Notes under the pieces: generated by a model
What the model saw: only the letters and a program-made list of their open reading frames with translations
The model's database searches: none
Told to the model about the DNA's origin: nothing
NCBI GenBank assembly: GCA_025363015.1
Contig: JANYEQ010000006.1
Span: 1 to 64,000, forward strand
Direction: 5' to 3'
Source: Bacteroidota bacterium
GTDB lineage: Bacteria > Bacteroidota > Bacteroidia > B-17B0 > Aurantibacillaceae
DNA: 64,000 nt
Made by a program: the position numbers and the translations under genes
Shown here: positions 53,372-61,698 of the stretch, piece by piece
Layout: each line of letters starts with the position of its first letter
Position numbering within the stretch: the first letter of the stretch is position 1

Positions 53372-56300
53372 TTAATTTAATTTTTCGATGGATATTAGTG
53401 TTGTTATTAATTCGTCAACCTCAATAGTATTAGCGTTTGTGGTTAATAAAGTAGCTACCAATTGCAAATCGCCCGTTAAGGTTTCATTACAAATATAGCT
53501 TAAATTATTTTTTATTGCGTTATCTAATTGGTCATTTTGTTGAATTTTTACTAAAATTTTATCCGTAACGTTTAAACCGCTCTCTTTTCGTAGGTTTTGT
53601 ATGCGATTTACAACTTCGCGGGCCAATCCCTCGTTTTTTAGTTCTTCGGTTAAAATTATGTCTAAAGCTACTGTAATAGCGCCACTGTTAGCTACTTTCC
53701 AGCCTGGAATATCTACTGGAATAATCTCTACATCTTCGTTTTCTAAAATTATTTCATCGCCTTCAATATTTAGCTTAAATAAGCCTATTTTTTCAATTTC
53801 AGTGATAATTAAAGCACCATTATCATTGGCATAAGCCTGTACGGTTTTCATGTGTTTACCACATTTTTTACCTAAGGTTTTAAAATTAAGTTTTAAATTT
53901 TTTATAATGTGTGCTTCTTCAGGAGTAACAAATTCAATTTCCTTAACATTTACTTCACTTAAAATTAATTCTTTAACGGCTTCAATATCTGCTTGAATTT
54001 CTTTATCTAAAATAGGAATACGAATTTTTTGCAATGGCTGACGAACACGTAAATTTTCTTTTTTACGAATAGATAAAATCATTGAAGAAATTTTTTGAGC
54101 CAATTCCATACGTTTTTCTAAACGCAAATTAATAAGTTCAACATTTACTTTTGGATAATTAGTTAAATGAACCGAATCGATATGCGCTTCGACTCCGCTC
54201 AGCGTGACATGAGAAACATCGTTTAAGTTTTGATACAACCAATCGGAAAAAAATGGTGCAATTGGACTCATTAATTGTGATAAGGTATTTAAACATTCAT
54301 ACAAGGTTTCGTAAGCGGCTTTTTTATCTTCGCTCATATCACCTTTCCAAAAACGGCGGCGAGATAAACGAATATACCAGTTACTTAAATGTTCGTCAAC
54401 AAACTCCTCAATATAACGTGCGGCTTTATGTGGCTCAAACGTTTCGTATTGTTCGGTTACATCTTTTACTAATGAATTTAATTTTGATAAAATCCATCTG
54501 TCTAATTCCGAACGGTTACTAACATTTAGCGTACTATTTACATCAACCACAAAATTATCAACGTTTGCATATAAAGCAAAGAAACCATACGTGTTATACA
54601 AAGTCCCAAATAATTTACGTTGCACTTCGGCAATACCCTCTACATCAAATTTTAAATTATCCCATGGTGCAGCGTTAGCAATCATATACCAACGTGTGGC
54701 GTCAGCACCATATTTTTCAATAGTTTCAAAAGGATCAACGGCGTTACCTAAACGCTTACTCATTTTGTTTCCGTTCTTATCAAGCACTAATCCATTGGAT
54801 ACAACATTTTTATAGGCCACAGAATCAAAATTCATAACGGCAATGGCGTGCAAAGTAAAAAACCAGCCACGGGTTTGGTCAACACCTTCAGCAATAAAAT
54901 CTGCGGGATAGTATTTTCTATCATCAATTAATTCTTTGTTCTCAAATGGATAATGAACTTGTGCATAAGGCATAGCGCCGCTATCAAACCAGACATCAAT
55001 TAAATCTGGTTCGCGGAATAATTTTTTTCCATTTTTTTCTAATATAATATTATCTGCATAAGGCTTGTGCAAATCAAAGGTGTTATAATTCTCTGCTGTA
55101 AAATTTCCAGAAACAAATTTGCTTAATGGATTTTCTGCCATAAAGCCTTTAGCAACTGAATTATCAATTTGATTTTTTAATTCTTCAGCACTTCCAATCA
55201 CTATTTGTTCCAATTTATCTTCGCTTGTCCAAATAGGAATTGGAATACCCCAAAAACGCGAACGTGATAAATTCCAATCGTTTAAATTTTCTAACCAATT
55301 GCCAAAACGCCCAGTTCCAGTAGCTTCGGGCTTCCAGTTAATTGTTTTATTTAATTCAATCATACGGTCTTTTACCGCTGTTGATTTAATAAACCACGAA
55401 TCTAACGGATAATACAAAACAGGTTTATCCGTTCTCCAGCAGTGTGGGTAACTGTGCTCGTAGGTTTCTTTTTTAAATAATTTACCTTCTTCCTGTAATT
55501 TTAAAACAATACGTTCGTCAACACTTAAGTAAGTTTTTAATTCTTTTATTTTTCCAGAAGCTTCTAAAATTTGTTTTTGTTTTTCAAATTCAATTTGTTT
55601 TTCAGCATCTGTATTGTAGGCTTCTTTTACATATTCTTCGCCATACAAAAATATCCCATCTTTTATTTCTGGCAAAAAACGTCCGCGTTTATCAACCAGA
55701 GTTAATGAACCAATTCCGTTTTGCTTGGCTACTCTAAAATCATCGGCACCAAAGCTTGGCGCAATGTGTACAATACCTGTACCATCGGTGGTAGTTACAA
55801 AATCGCCTATAATTACTTTAAACGCATCGCCATCTGTTGGTTGTACAAATGGTAGCAGTTGCTCGTAACACAATCCTTCTAATTGAAATCCTGTGTACTT
55901 AACTTCTTCTATAAAAAAAGGAATGTTTTTATCCCCAGGTTTATAGTCATCTAATTTCAATTCTGAATTCTTATCTGCAAAATATTTTCCAACTAAATCT
56001 TCTGCGAGAATAACTGTTATTTTTTCTCCTGTCCCTTGTTGGTTAAATGTTCTAACAGCAACATAATTAATATTGCCTCCAACTGCTAGAGCTGTATTAG
56101 ACGGCAATGTCCATGGTGTAGTAGTCCAAGCTAAAACATAAGCATCATTCGACCAACCTTCTCCAATATTTAAAACATTTGATATTTGCGCTTTTTTATC
56201 TTCTATTGTTTGCTTAGGATTAAACTTAAACATTGCAACAGCCGTTCTATCCTTCACATCACGGTAACATCCCGGTTGGTTTAATTCGTGAGAAGATAGT

Positions 56301-56881
56301 CCTGTGCCTGCAGCAGGCGAGTATGGCTGAATGGTAAAGCCTTTATATAATAATCCTTTATTATTTAAATTTTGTAATAACCACCAAACGCTTTCAATGT
56401 ATTTATTATCGTAGGTGATGTATGGGTCTTTCATATCCACCCAATAGCCCATCTTCGCCGTTACGTCTTCCCACTTATCGGTATATTTCATTACTTCCTT
56501 GCGGCAAGCTTTGTTATAATCTTCAACCGAAATAAATTTTTTACTGTTTGGATTTCCGATATCTTCTTTTGTAATTCCTAACGATTTTTCTACGCCTAAC
56601 TCAATAGGCAAACCGTGAGTATCCCATCCTGCTTTACGCTTTACCTGAAAACCTTGCAAGGTTTTGTAACGACAAAAAATATCTTTAATAGTACGCGCCA
56701 TTACGTGATGGATACCAGGCATACCATTAGCACTTGGTGGTCCTTCGTAAAATACCCAAGGGGTTTTGCCTTCGCGGGTGGAAATGGATTTACCGAACGT
56801 GTCTTTCTCTTTCCAATAATGTAAAATATCTTTACTTATTTGCGATAAGTTAAGTTGGCTATATGTAGGGTACTTTTTCAT
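53372..56881 (-). CDS. ileS: Isoleucine-tRNA ligase
   Basis: This 1169-residue class I synthetase is of the longer eukaryote-like type (with a C-terminal extension ending in NTIEVDELITTLISIEKLN) and is complete. It has the HIGH-equivalent motif PSANGMPGIHHVMART, HGLPIELGVEK, the editing domain (about 190-400, WTTTPWTLPSNTALAV), KMSKR in NGNKMSKRLGNAVDP, and the anticodon-binding domain. Near residues 890-898 the frame reads VTLSGVEAH, encoded by a GC-rich repeat-like element. The DksA-like gene follows with a 1-base gap. Confidence 0.97.
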   Translation of the reverse strand: MKKYPTYSQLNLSQISKDILHYWKEKDTFGKSISTREGKTPWVFYEGPPSANGMPGIHHVMARTIKDIFCRYKTLQGFQVKRKAGWDTHGLPIELGVEKSLGITKEDIGNPNSKKFISVEDYNKACRKEVMKYTDKWEDVTAKMGYWVDMKDPYITYDNKYIESVWWLLQNLNNKGLLYKGFTIQPYSPAAGTGLSSHELNQPGCYRDVKDRTAVAMFKFNPKQTIEDKKAQISNVLNIGEGWSNDAYVLAWTTTPWTLPSNTALAVGGNINYVAVRTFNQQGTGEKITVILAEDLVGKYFADKNSELKLDDYKPGDKNIPFFIEEVKYTGFQLEGLCYEQLLPFVQPTDGDAFKVIIGDFVTTTDGTGIVHIAPSFGADDFRVAKQNGIGSLTLVDKRGRFLPEIKDGIFLYGEEYVKEAYNTDAEKQIEFEKQKQILEASGKIKELKTYLSVDERIVLKLQEEGKLFKKETYEHSYPHCWRTDKPVLYYPLDSWFIKSTAVKDRMIELNKTINWKPEATGTGRFGNWLENLNDWNLSRSRFWGIPIPIWTSEDKLEQIVIGSAEELKNQIDNSVAKGFMAENPLSKFVSGNFTAENYNTFDLHKPYADNIILEKNGKKLFREPDLIDVWFDSGAMPYAQVHYPFENKELIDDRKYYPADFIAEGVDQTRGWFFTLHAIAVMNFDSVAYKNVVSNGLVLDKNGNKMSKRLGNAVDPFETIEKYGADATRWYMIANAAPWDNLKFDVEGIAEVQRKLFGTLYNTYGFFALYANVDNFVVDVNSTLNVSNRSELDRWILSKLNSLVKDVTEQYETFEPHKAARYIEEFVDEHLSNWYIRLSRRRFWKGDMSEDKKAAYETLYECLNTLSQLMSPIAPFFSDWLYQNLNDVSHVTLSGVEAHIDSVHLTNYPKVNVELINLRLEKRMELAQKISSMILSIRKKENLRVRQPLQKIRIPILDKEIQADIEAVKELILSEVNVKEIEFVTPEEAHIIKNLKLNFKTLGKKCGKHMKTVQAYANDNGALIITEIEKIGLFKLNIEGDEIILENEDVEIIPVDIPGWKVANSGAITVALDIILTEELKNEGLAREVVNRIQNLRKESGLNVTDKILVKIQQNDQLDNAIKNNLSYICNETLTGDLQLVATLLTTNANTIEVDELITTLISIEKLN
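54185..54210. repeat. GC-rich REP-like element inside ileS
   Basis: On the minus strand GTCACGCTGAGCGG and then AGTCGAAGCGC form a GC-rich block (about 68%) in a gene near one-third GC. Its core CGCT-G-AGCG is palindromic. From memory the same string (often seen as CACGCTGAGCGGAGTCGAA) is a widespread dispersed element in Bacteroidota genomes, usually intergenic. Here it is read in frame as VTLSGVEA. Confidence 0.6.
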
Positions 56882-56953
56882 TTTATATTATTTTTAACCA
56901 TTAAGGTTTTAAAAACGGAAAGCGAATTTACATATTTTTTTGGACAAAAAATA

Positions 56954-56992
56954 ACCTTGTAAAACCAACAATAAATGCTGATTTTACAAGGT
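56954..56992 (-). terminator. Terminator of the PadR operon
   Basis: Perfect 11-base arms ACCTTGTAAAA (56954-56964) and TTTTACAAGGT (56982-56992) surround 17 bases. On the minus strand a T-rich tract (TATTTTTTG) follows. It lies 28 bases past the stop at 57020. Confidence 0.8.
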
Positions 56993-57019
56993 AAACTGTT
57001 TTTAAATTAATCAAAAAAA

Positions 57020-58246
57020 TTAGCGCATACAATTAGATTCTATTAACCTAACTTCTAACTGTAATTGGGTTAGGTTTCTTAAAATACACACTAAAGGCAT
57101 GTGGTAATAGTTTGATTTTTCCCATGTTTCTGGCAATCCAGAGTCTGTATTTGTAATATCTGATAAATTGATAAGTATTGCGCTATTTTGCTTAAAATTT
57201 TCTAAAATAAATGTATTAAAATTATTTAAGTTTGTTTTTAAAGCTTGTAATTGGGGTTTAGCCGTAGCGTTTTCGCCAAATAAAATATTAGTTGGAATAT
57301 CATAATTATCAGGCATTGTAAGTTCGCTATACGTAATAACCGTAGCTATATTTTGTTCGGTTAACTGTAATACGTTTAATTTAATTACCTCTATAGCATT
57401 ACACAACTCGTTACATTTTTTGTTTAGTTCGATATTATTTTTTTTGTTTGTTAAAGTATCTATAATAGTTTTATTAAAAATTAAACTATTTTGTTGTGTA
57501 GCATAGTTATAACACTCTTCTAAATGTTGGTTTATTTTTTCGGAAGCTTTTACAATTGTGAAACCTGGGCGAAAATTTATTAAGGTTAAAAACAAGCCAC
57601 AACCCATTACTAATAAAATTGTAATCATAATGGTATTAGTTTTATTTTCGGGATTACGAATGCCCGTAAAATAATACAGTGGTGTAAAAACCAACAACAT
57701 AATAGCAACAGATATAAGCCCCATAATGTTTGCGCCAGGCCAGTGAAATATTTTAAACAACACTGCAAAACTTATTAAAACGCCAAATACCGCACCAAAT
57801 ACAATTATTAATTTGTCGTTTTTATTCTGTTTTTCTTTAGTTTTTAAAACAGACATTAATGGTAAAAAAATTAAACCCAAGGATGCTACACCCATTAGTA
57901 TCATTGGTGATGCTCCTGGCCAATGCATAAATTTAAAAATTAGACCAGCCGTCATTGTTATTGCGGAAAATAATCCGCTAATTATCATCGTTTTTTTCAT
58001 TTTATAATAATTTTTAAAAGTTAATAATAGGAGTGTTTCTTCTTCTATTTCCCATAAAGCATCTTTGTAAAATGTTTTTATGGTTTTTTGGTAGAAGCTC
58101 TCAAAGTCTCCATCTACTTCAAGATTTTGTTCAACAATACAACAAATATGATCGAGGAGGTTTTGCTGCAGCGCCTCCATTTCAACGCCACGTGTACTAA
58201 TGTCGTTGATAATATAATCTATTTGTTTATCGCTAAGACAATACAT
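57020..58246 (-). CDS. PadR-associated membrane protein with two GldL-like HWPGA hairpins
   Basis: The protein has 408 residues. Residues 1-90 form a cytosolic helical domain (LSDKQIDYIINDISTRGVEMEALQQNLLDHICC) like the helical prefixes of membrane proteins controlled by PadR repressors. There are about five transmembrane helices between 90 and 225, with the motif twice, FKFMHWPGAS (about 106) and FKIFHWPGAN (about 162), as seen once in gliding-motor protein GldL. The periplasmic tail, ending WEKSNYYHMPLVCILRNLTQLQLEV, resembles the N-terminal part of GldM's outer domain. I infer a GldL/M-related envelope protein. Its start is immediately after the padR stop. Confidence 0.75.
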   Translation of the reverse strand: MYCLSDKQIDYIINDISTRGVEMEALQQNLLDHICCIVEQNLEVDGDFESFYQKTIKTFYKDALWEIEEETLLLLTFKNYYKMKKTMIISGLFSAITMTAGLIFKFMHWPGASPMILMGVASLGLIFLPLMSVLKTKEKQNKNDKLIIVFGAVFGVLISFAVLFKIFHWPGANIMGLISVAIMLLVFTPLYYFTGIRNPENKTNTIMITILLVMGCGLFLTLINFRPGFTIVKASEKINQHLEECYNYATQQNSLIFNKTIIDTLTNKKNNIELNKKCNELCNAIEVIKLNVLQLTEQNIATVITYSELTMPDNYDIPTNILFGENATAKPQLQALKTNLNNFNTFILENFKQNSAILINLSDITNTDSGLPETWEKSNYYHMPLVCILRNLTQLQLEVRLIESNCMR

Positions 58247-58588
58247 TTATACAGTTTTTGTTTTTATATTTAATAAAAATTTCATTGTATTCATAAAGTC
58301 GGCCAACTCGCTTACCTTTTCTTTTGTTTTAATTTTTCCTTGTGGGCTTAAGCGATAATATTTACGAACTCTCTTCCCAATAAATTCTATTTCGGTAGTT
58401 ACTAAGCCATCCGCCTCTAAAGAATGTAAAGTTGGATAAAGTGCGCCTTCAGTAATTAAAATTTTATCTAAGGTTTGTTCTTTAACCGTTTGCGTAATTT
58501 CGTAACCATACATTTTTTTGTTATCGGCTAATAGCTTTAACACGATGGTTTTAAGAGTTCCTTTTATTAATTCTGATGAGTAATTCAT
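58247..58588 (-). CDS. PadR-family transcriptional regulator
   Basis: This 113-residue winged-helix repressor has the family text ELIKGTLKTIVLKLLADNKKMYGYEITQTVKEQT, GALYPTLHSLEADGLVTTE, and RKYYRLSPQGKIKTKEK, then one short C-terminal helix for dimerisation (short PadR-s2 type). It abuts the membrane-protein gene it probably controls. Its own promoter contains a perfect palindrome, so autorepression is likely. Confidence 0.92.
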   Translation of the reverse strand: MNYSSELIKGTLKTIVLKLLADNKKMYGYEITQTVKEQTLDKILITEGALYPTLHSLEADGLVTTEIEFIGKRVRKYYRLSPQGKIKTKEKVSELADFMNTMKFLLNIKTKTV

Positions 58589-58634
58589 TTTATCTTTTTG
58601 CTTTTAAGTTAATTTTTATACTTTTATGGCTAAT

Positions 58635-58674
58635 TACATAAGACAAATATACATAAGTTTCTTATGTATACAAA
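58635..58674 (-). promoter_or_regulatory. padR promoter and operator: palindrome in the spacer, three TACATAAG boxes
   Basis: On the minus strand TTTG (complement of 58671-58674) and TATATTTG (complement of 58644-58651), 19 bases apart, form a consensus promoter for padR. A perfect inverted repeat with 10-base arms, TATACATAAG (58648-58657) and CTTATGTATA (58661-58670), spaced by TTT, covers the spacer and the -7 element. A third copy of the half-site, TACATAAG, lies at 58635-58642 just downstream. The same region must serve the divergent GAF gene. Confidence 0.82.
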
Positions 58675-58694
58675 TTATTTTTAAAATATTTTAT

Positions 58695-59960
58695 ATGCTT
58701 AATAAGATTGGTAAATTTTTAATTGTGTTTGGTTTAGTAGGCTTAAGTTATAATATTGTAATAACTACATCGTTTGAAAGTGTTTTTGAGAGCATACCTA
58801 AGCCTTTATTTATTACTATGCTTTTAATTCCAATCATTAGTTTTTGCCTAAGTTTTAGTTTTATTTATTATAATTCATTGCCACAAAAAAGAAAAAAAGT
58901 AATTCGTGTTATTTCAATTGTTAGTTGTATTATTTTGTTTTTTGGTCTTTTTAGTAAAGGCATGCACTGGGCAGGGGCTTCTGCAGAAGCTATTATTAGT
59001 ATTTTTTTGTTTTCGTTTGGGTGTTTACCATTAATAATAAAATCACGTTACGAAAAAAGAAAATCTATTATTTCTAAAACTGCTTTAAGGTTGAGTATAG
59101 TAGACTTATTAGCCATTTTATTTTTGTGCTTAGGTGCCTTATTTAAATTTATGCATTGGCCAGGTTGGTTATTTTTAACTATACCAGGTTGTATTTTATT
59201 AGTAATATCTATTTTTGGGTGGAATGTTTCCTTTAGAAAAGAAGTGAATCTTAGGCAAGAAGCTGAAGAAAAATTAAAAGAAAGTTTAAAAAATTTAGAA
59301 ATTTTAAACACAATAAGTAACGAAATTACTTCAACGCTAAACCTTAATAGTGTAATGAATTTAATTTACCAAAATATTAGTAAGTTAATGGATGCACCCT
59401 TTTTTATTATTGGTTCGTACCATAGTGATGAAGAAAACGTATCTGTAAGGTATTGTGTAAAAGAAGGGCAAATTGCTCCTGTAGAATTTAATAGAATACC
59501 CGTAAATCATTCAAATAGCTACATGGCTTTAGCTATTAAAAATAAAAAAGAAATTATTATTAATGATGAAGAAAAAGAACGTGATCAATATTTATCTGGT
59601 AGGCCACAGCTGCATGGCAAGGAAGATATTTACACTAATTCATTAATATTTATTCCTTTAATAATTCAAGAAGATGTAATTGGTTTATTTTCTGTTCAAA
59701 GTACAATAAAACAAGTTTATTCTAACTCTAATATTGCTTTATTACGATCGTTAGCCCCTGTAATTGCTGTAGCTTTAAACAACGCAAACGCATATAATAA
59801 AATTAATGCAGCAAATGCTTTAGTTGAAGAGCAGAAAAAAGCAGTTGAAGAAAAACAAAAAGAAATTTTAGATAGTATTAGATATGCTAAACGCATACAA
59901 CAAGCCTTATTGCCAACCGAAAAATTTATAGAAAGAAATGTTAATAAACTAAAAAAGTAA
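58695..59960 (+). CDS. Membrane GAF sensor with HWPGA hairpins, ending before a SpoIIE domain
   Basis: This 421-residue protein has six hydrophobic helices (1-175) including two HWPG-type hairpins, KGMHWAGAS (about 89) and FKFMHWPGW (about 153). A coiled coil (185-210) and a GAF domain (about 210-370, LNTISNEITSTLNLNSVMNLIYQNISKLM ... LIFIPLIIQEDVIGLFSVQS) follow, then a second coil ending DSIRYAKRIQQALLPTEKF (about 391-409). In longer Bacteroidota relatives that last motif leads into a SpoIIE phosphatase; here the chain stops 13 residues later. The frame also opens at 58626, but that would run through the padR operator, so the ATG at 58695 is used. Confidence 0.78.
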   Translation: MLNKIGKFLIVFGLVGLSYNIVITTSFESVFESIPKPLFITMLLIPIISFCLSFSFIYYNSLPQKRKKVIRVISIVSCIILFFGLFSKGMHWAGASAEAIISIFLFSFGCLPLIIKSRYEKRKSIISKTALRLSIVDLLAILFLCLGALFKFMHWPGWLFLTIPGCILLVISIFGWNVSFRKEVNLRQEAEEKLKESLKNLEILNTISNEITSTLNLNSVMNLIYQNISKLMDAPFFIIGSYHSDEENVSVRYCVKEGQIAPVEFNRIPVNHSNSYMALAIKNKKEIIINDEEKERDQYLSGRPQLHGKEDIYTNSLIFIPLIIQEDVIGLFSVQSTIKQVYSNSNIALLRSLAPVIAVALNNANAYNKINAANALVEEQKKAVEEKQKEILDSIRYAKRIQQALLPTEKFIERNVNKLKK

Positions 59961-59962
59961 TG

Positions 59963-60709
59963 TTACTTAAAATGCCCCCCAGATAACTCAATAAAAATTG
60001 AGTTTTTTGGTGCGCTTACAACAGAGATTAGTTCTGCAGAATTATTATTCACTACTAAAAGTTTGGTACAGTATTTTAACACTAAATCTAAATCGTGCGA
60101 ACTTACTAAAACACATTTTTGTTGTTGTATGGTAAATTTTTGGAGTAATAAAAACAACTCGTGTTTACTAGCATAATCTAAAAATGCCGAAGGTTCATCT
60201 AGTAACATAATAGGCGTTTGTTGAGCCACGCATTTTGCAATCATTGTTTTTTGAAACAAGCCATCACTTAATTCGTTTAATAATTTATATTGATGATTTT
60301 TTAAGCCACACAGTTCAATAGCATTATTTATTACAGTATAGTTTTGTGCGGTTAACGTATTAAATAAACTTGTGTATGGCAATTGTCCCATGGCTACTGC
60401 ATCGAAACAAGTTAAATTAAAACCAGAAATTTTTTCGGTTAACACCACCGAAATTTGTTTTGCTAATTCGAGGGTTGTAAGCTGATTATAGTTTTTATTG
60501 TTTATATATATGTTACCATTTAAGGGTGCTAATAAACCACATAGTGTTTTTAGTAAGGTTGATTTTCCGGTGCCGTTTAAACCCACAATACCAATAAAAT
60601 CGGTAGCATTAAAATTCAAATTAATGTTTTTTAAAACCTCAACATTTTGTTTATTTTTTTTATACCCAAGCGTGGCTTCGCTTATCGTTATATACGTTTT
60701 AGTTTCCAT
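59963..60709 (-). CDS. ABC importer ATPase (siderophore/cobalamin type)
   Basis: The 248 residues include Walker A GLNGTGKST (about 43-51), Q-loop in SVVLTEKISGFNLTCFDAVAMGQLPYTS (FecE/BtuD-like text), and a weakened signature LSDGLFQK in place of LSGGQxQ. Walker B is IMLLDEPSAFLD, and the switch histidine is SSHDLDLVLKYC. LSDG-type signatures are, from memory, common in Bacteroidota members of this family, so it is probably active. It is the third gene of a permease/binding-protein operon and ends 2 bases from the divergent GAF gene's stop. Confidence 0.87.
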   Translation of the reverse strand: METKTYITISEATLGYKKNKQNVEVLKNINLNFNATDFIGIVGLNGTGKSTLLKTLCGLLAPLNGNIYINNKNYNQLTTLELAKQISVVLTEKISGFNLTCFDAVAMGQLPYTSLFNTLTAQNYTVINNAIELCGLKNHQYKLLNELSDGLFQKTMIAKCVAQQTPIMLLDEPSAFLDYASKHELFLLLQKFTIQQQKCVLVSSHDLDLVLKYCTKLLVVNNNSAELISVVSAPKNSIFIELSGGHFK

Positions 60710-61696
60710 TTACCATTGTTTGCTTTTAAAAAGTAAGTAAATAACTAATGGGGCTCCAACAAAAGTTGTAATCATATTTATTGGCAATATTGCAGTTTTT
60801 GAAAGGTGGTGGCACAATGCATCTGAAAATAATAAAACGCAACTGCCAATTAATATACAGCTTATTACGTGTGTTTTTTGGTTAGATGTTTTAAAAATTA
60901 TTCGCGATAAGATTGGAACAGCAATGCCTACAAATGCTATTGGACCACAAAAAGCAGTAGTTACCCCTGTTAATATTGATGAAATTAAAATTAAGTAAAA
61001 TCTATTTTTACTATAGTTAATTCCAGAATTAGTAGCATAATTTTCACCCAACAAAAATGCGGTAAGAGGTTTTATAAAAAATAAAACAGCCACTAAACCT
61101 ATTATTGCAATTGGAGAATAAATTAATACATCTAAATTAGTTGTTCCACCTAACGAACCCATTCCCCAAATAACAAATGCTTTTAAACTATTTGGGTTGG
61201 CAAAATACTCTAAAAAGCCTTGTAATGCGCCACAAATTTGTGATAACATTAAACCTATTAATAATAAAATTACATTGTTACTAATTTTTTTTGAAAGTGC
61301 TAAAATTAAAAATGTAATTATTAAACTTCCAAAAATAGAAGAAATAACAACCATGCTTTTGCCAAAAAAATAATTAGAAAATAAGTGAAACGAGTTGCCA
61401 GCTAAAAAAGTAATCGCTACAAATAATGATGCTCCTGAGCTAATACCCAATACATAGGGCCCTGCCAGGGGATTGCGAAACATTAATTGTAAAATTAAAC
61501 CCGCAATTGATAAAGTACTTCCTGCTAAAATTGCCGTTATTGTTTTTGGGAAACGAATTTGCCAAAAAATAAAATTATTTGTGTCGGCATCTAAAACATT
61601 AAATGATTGACTTCCCCCCATAGTTAGGCTTAGTAAAGCTCCTACTAAAAAAAGAGTAAGTAAAATTATAAATTTAGATATGTTAGATTTAAACAC
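60710..61696 (-). CDS. FecCD/BtuC-type ABC permease
   Basis: This 328-residue inner-membrane permease has about nine or ten helices and the family text LQLMFRNPLAGPYVLGISSGASLFVA, LLLIGLMLSQICGALQGFLEYFANPN and GPIAFVGIAVPILSRIIF. Such permeases import iron-siderophore, heme or cobalamin as homodimers. The gene directly precedes the ATPase gene and follows the binding-protein gene by 2 bases. The ligand cannot be fixed. Confidence 0.92.
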   Translation of the reverse strand: MFKSNISKFIILLTLFLVGALLSLTMGGSQSFNVLDADTNNFIFWQIRFPKTITAILAGSTLSIAGLILQLMFRNPLAGPYVLGISSGASLFVAITFLAGNSFHLFSNYFFGKSMVVISSIFGSLIITFLILALSKKISNNVILLLIGLMLSQICGALQGFLEYFANPNSLKAFVIWGMGSLGGTTNLDVLIYSPIAIIGLVAVLFFIKPLTAFLLGENYATNSGINYSKNRFYLILISSILTGVTTAFCGPIAFVGIAVPILSRIIFKTSNQKTHVISCILIGSCVLLFSDALCHHLSKTAILPINMITTFVGAPLVIYLLFKSKQW

Positions 61697-61698
61697 GC

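Noticed and set aside
52734-53380. Plus-strand His/Leu-rich and Phe-rich reading frames opposite the DksA-like gene
   Set aside because: They are shadows of the Lys- and Asp/Glu-rich codons of the real gene.
58626-58694. Longer start of the GAF membrane protein
   Set aside because: The extra 23 codons cover the PadR operator and promoter; the ATG at 58695 begins a normal membrane protein.
59940-59962. Frameshift that removed the SpoIIE domain of the GAF protein
   Set aside because: The convergent gene's stop begins 2 bases after the GAF stop, and no phosphatase-like text is found in other frames.
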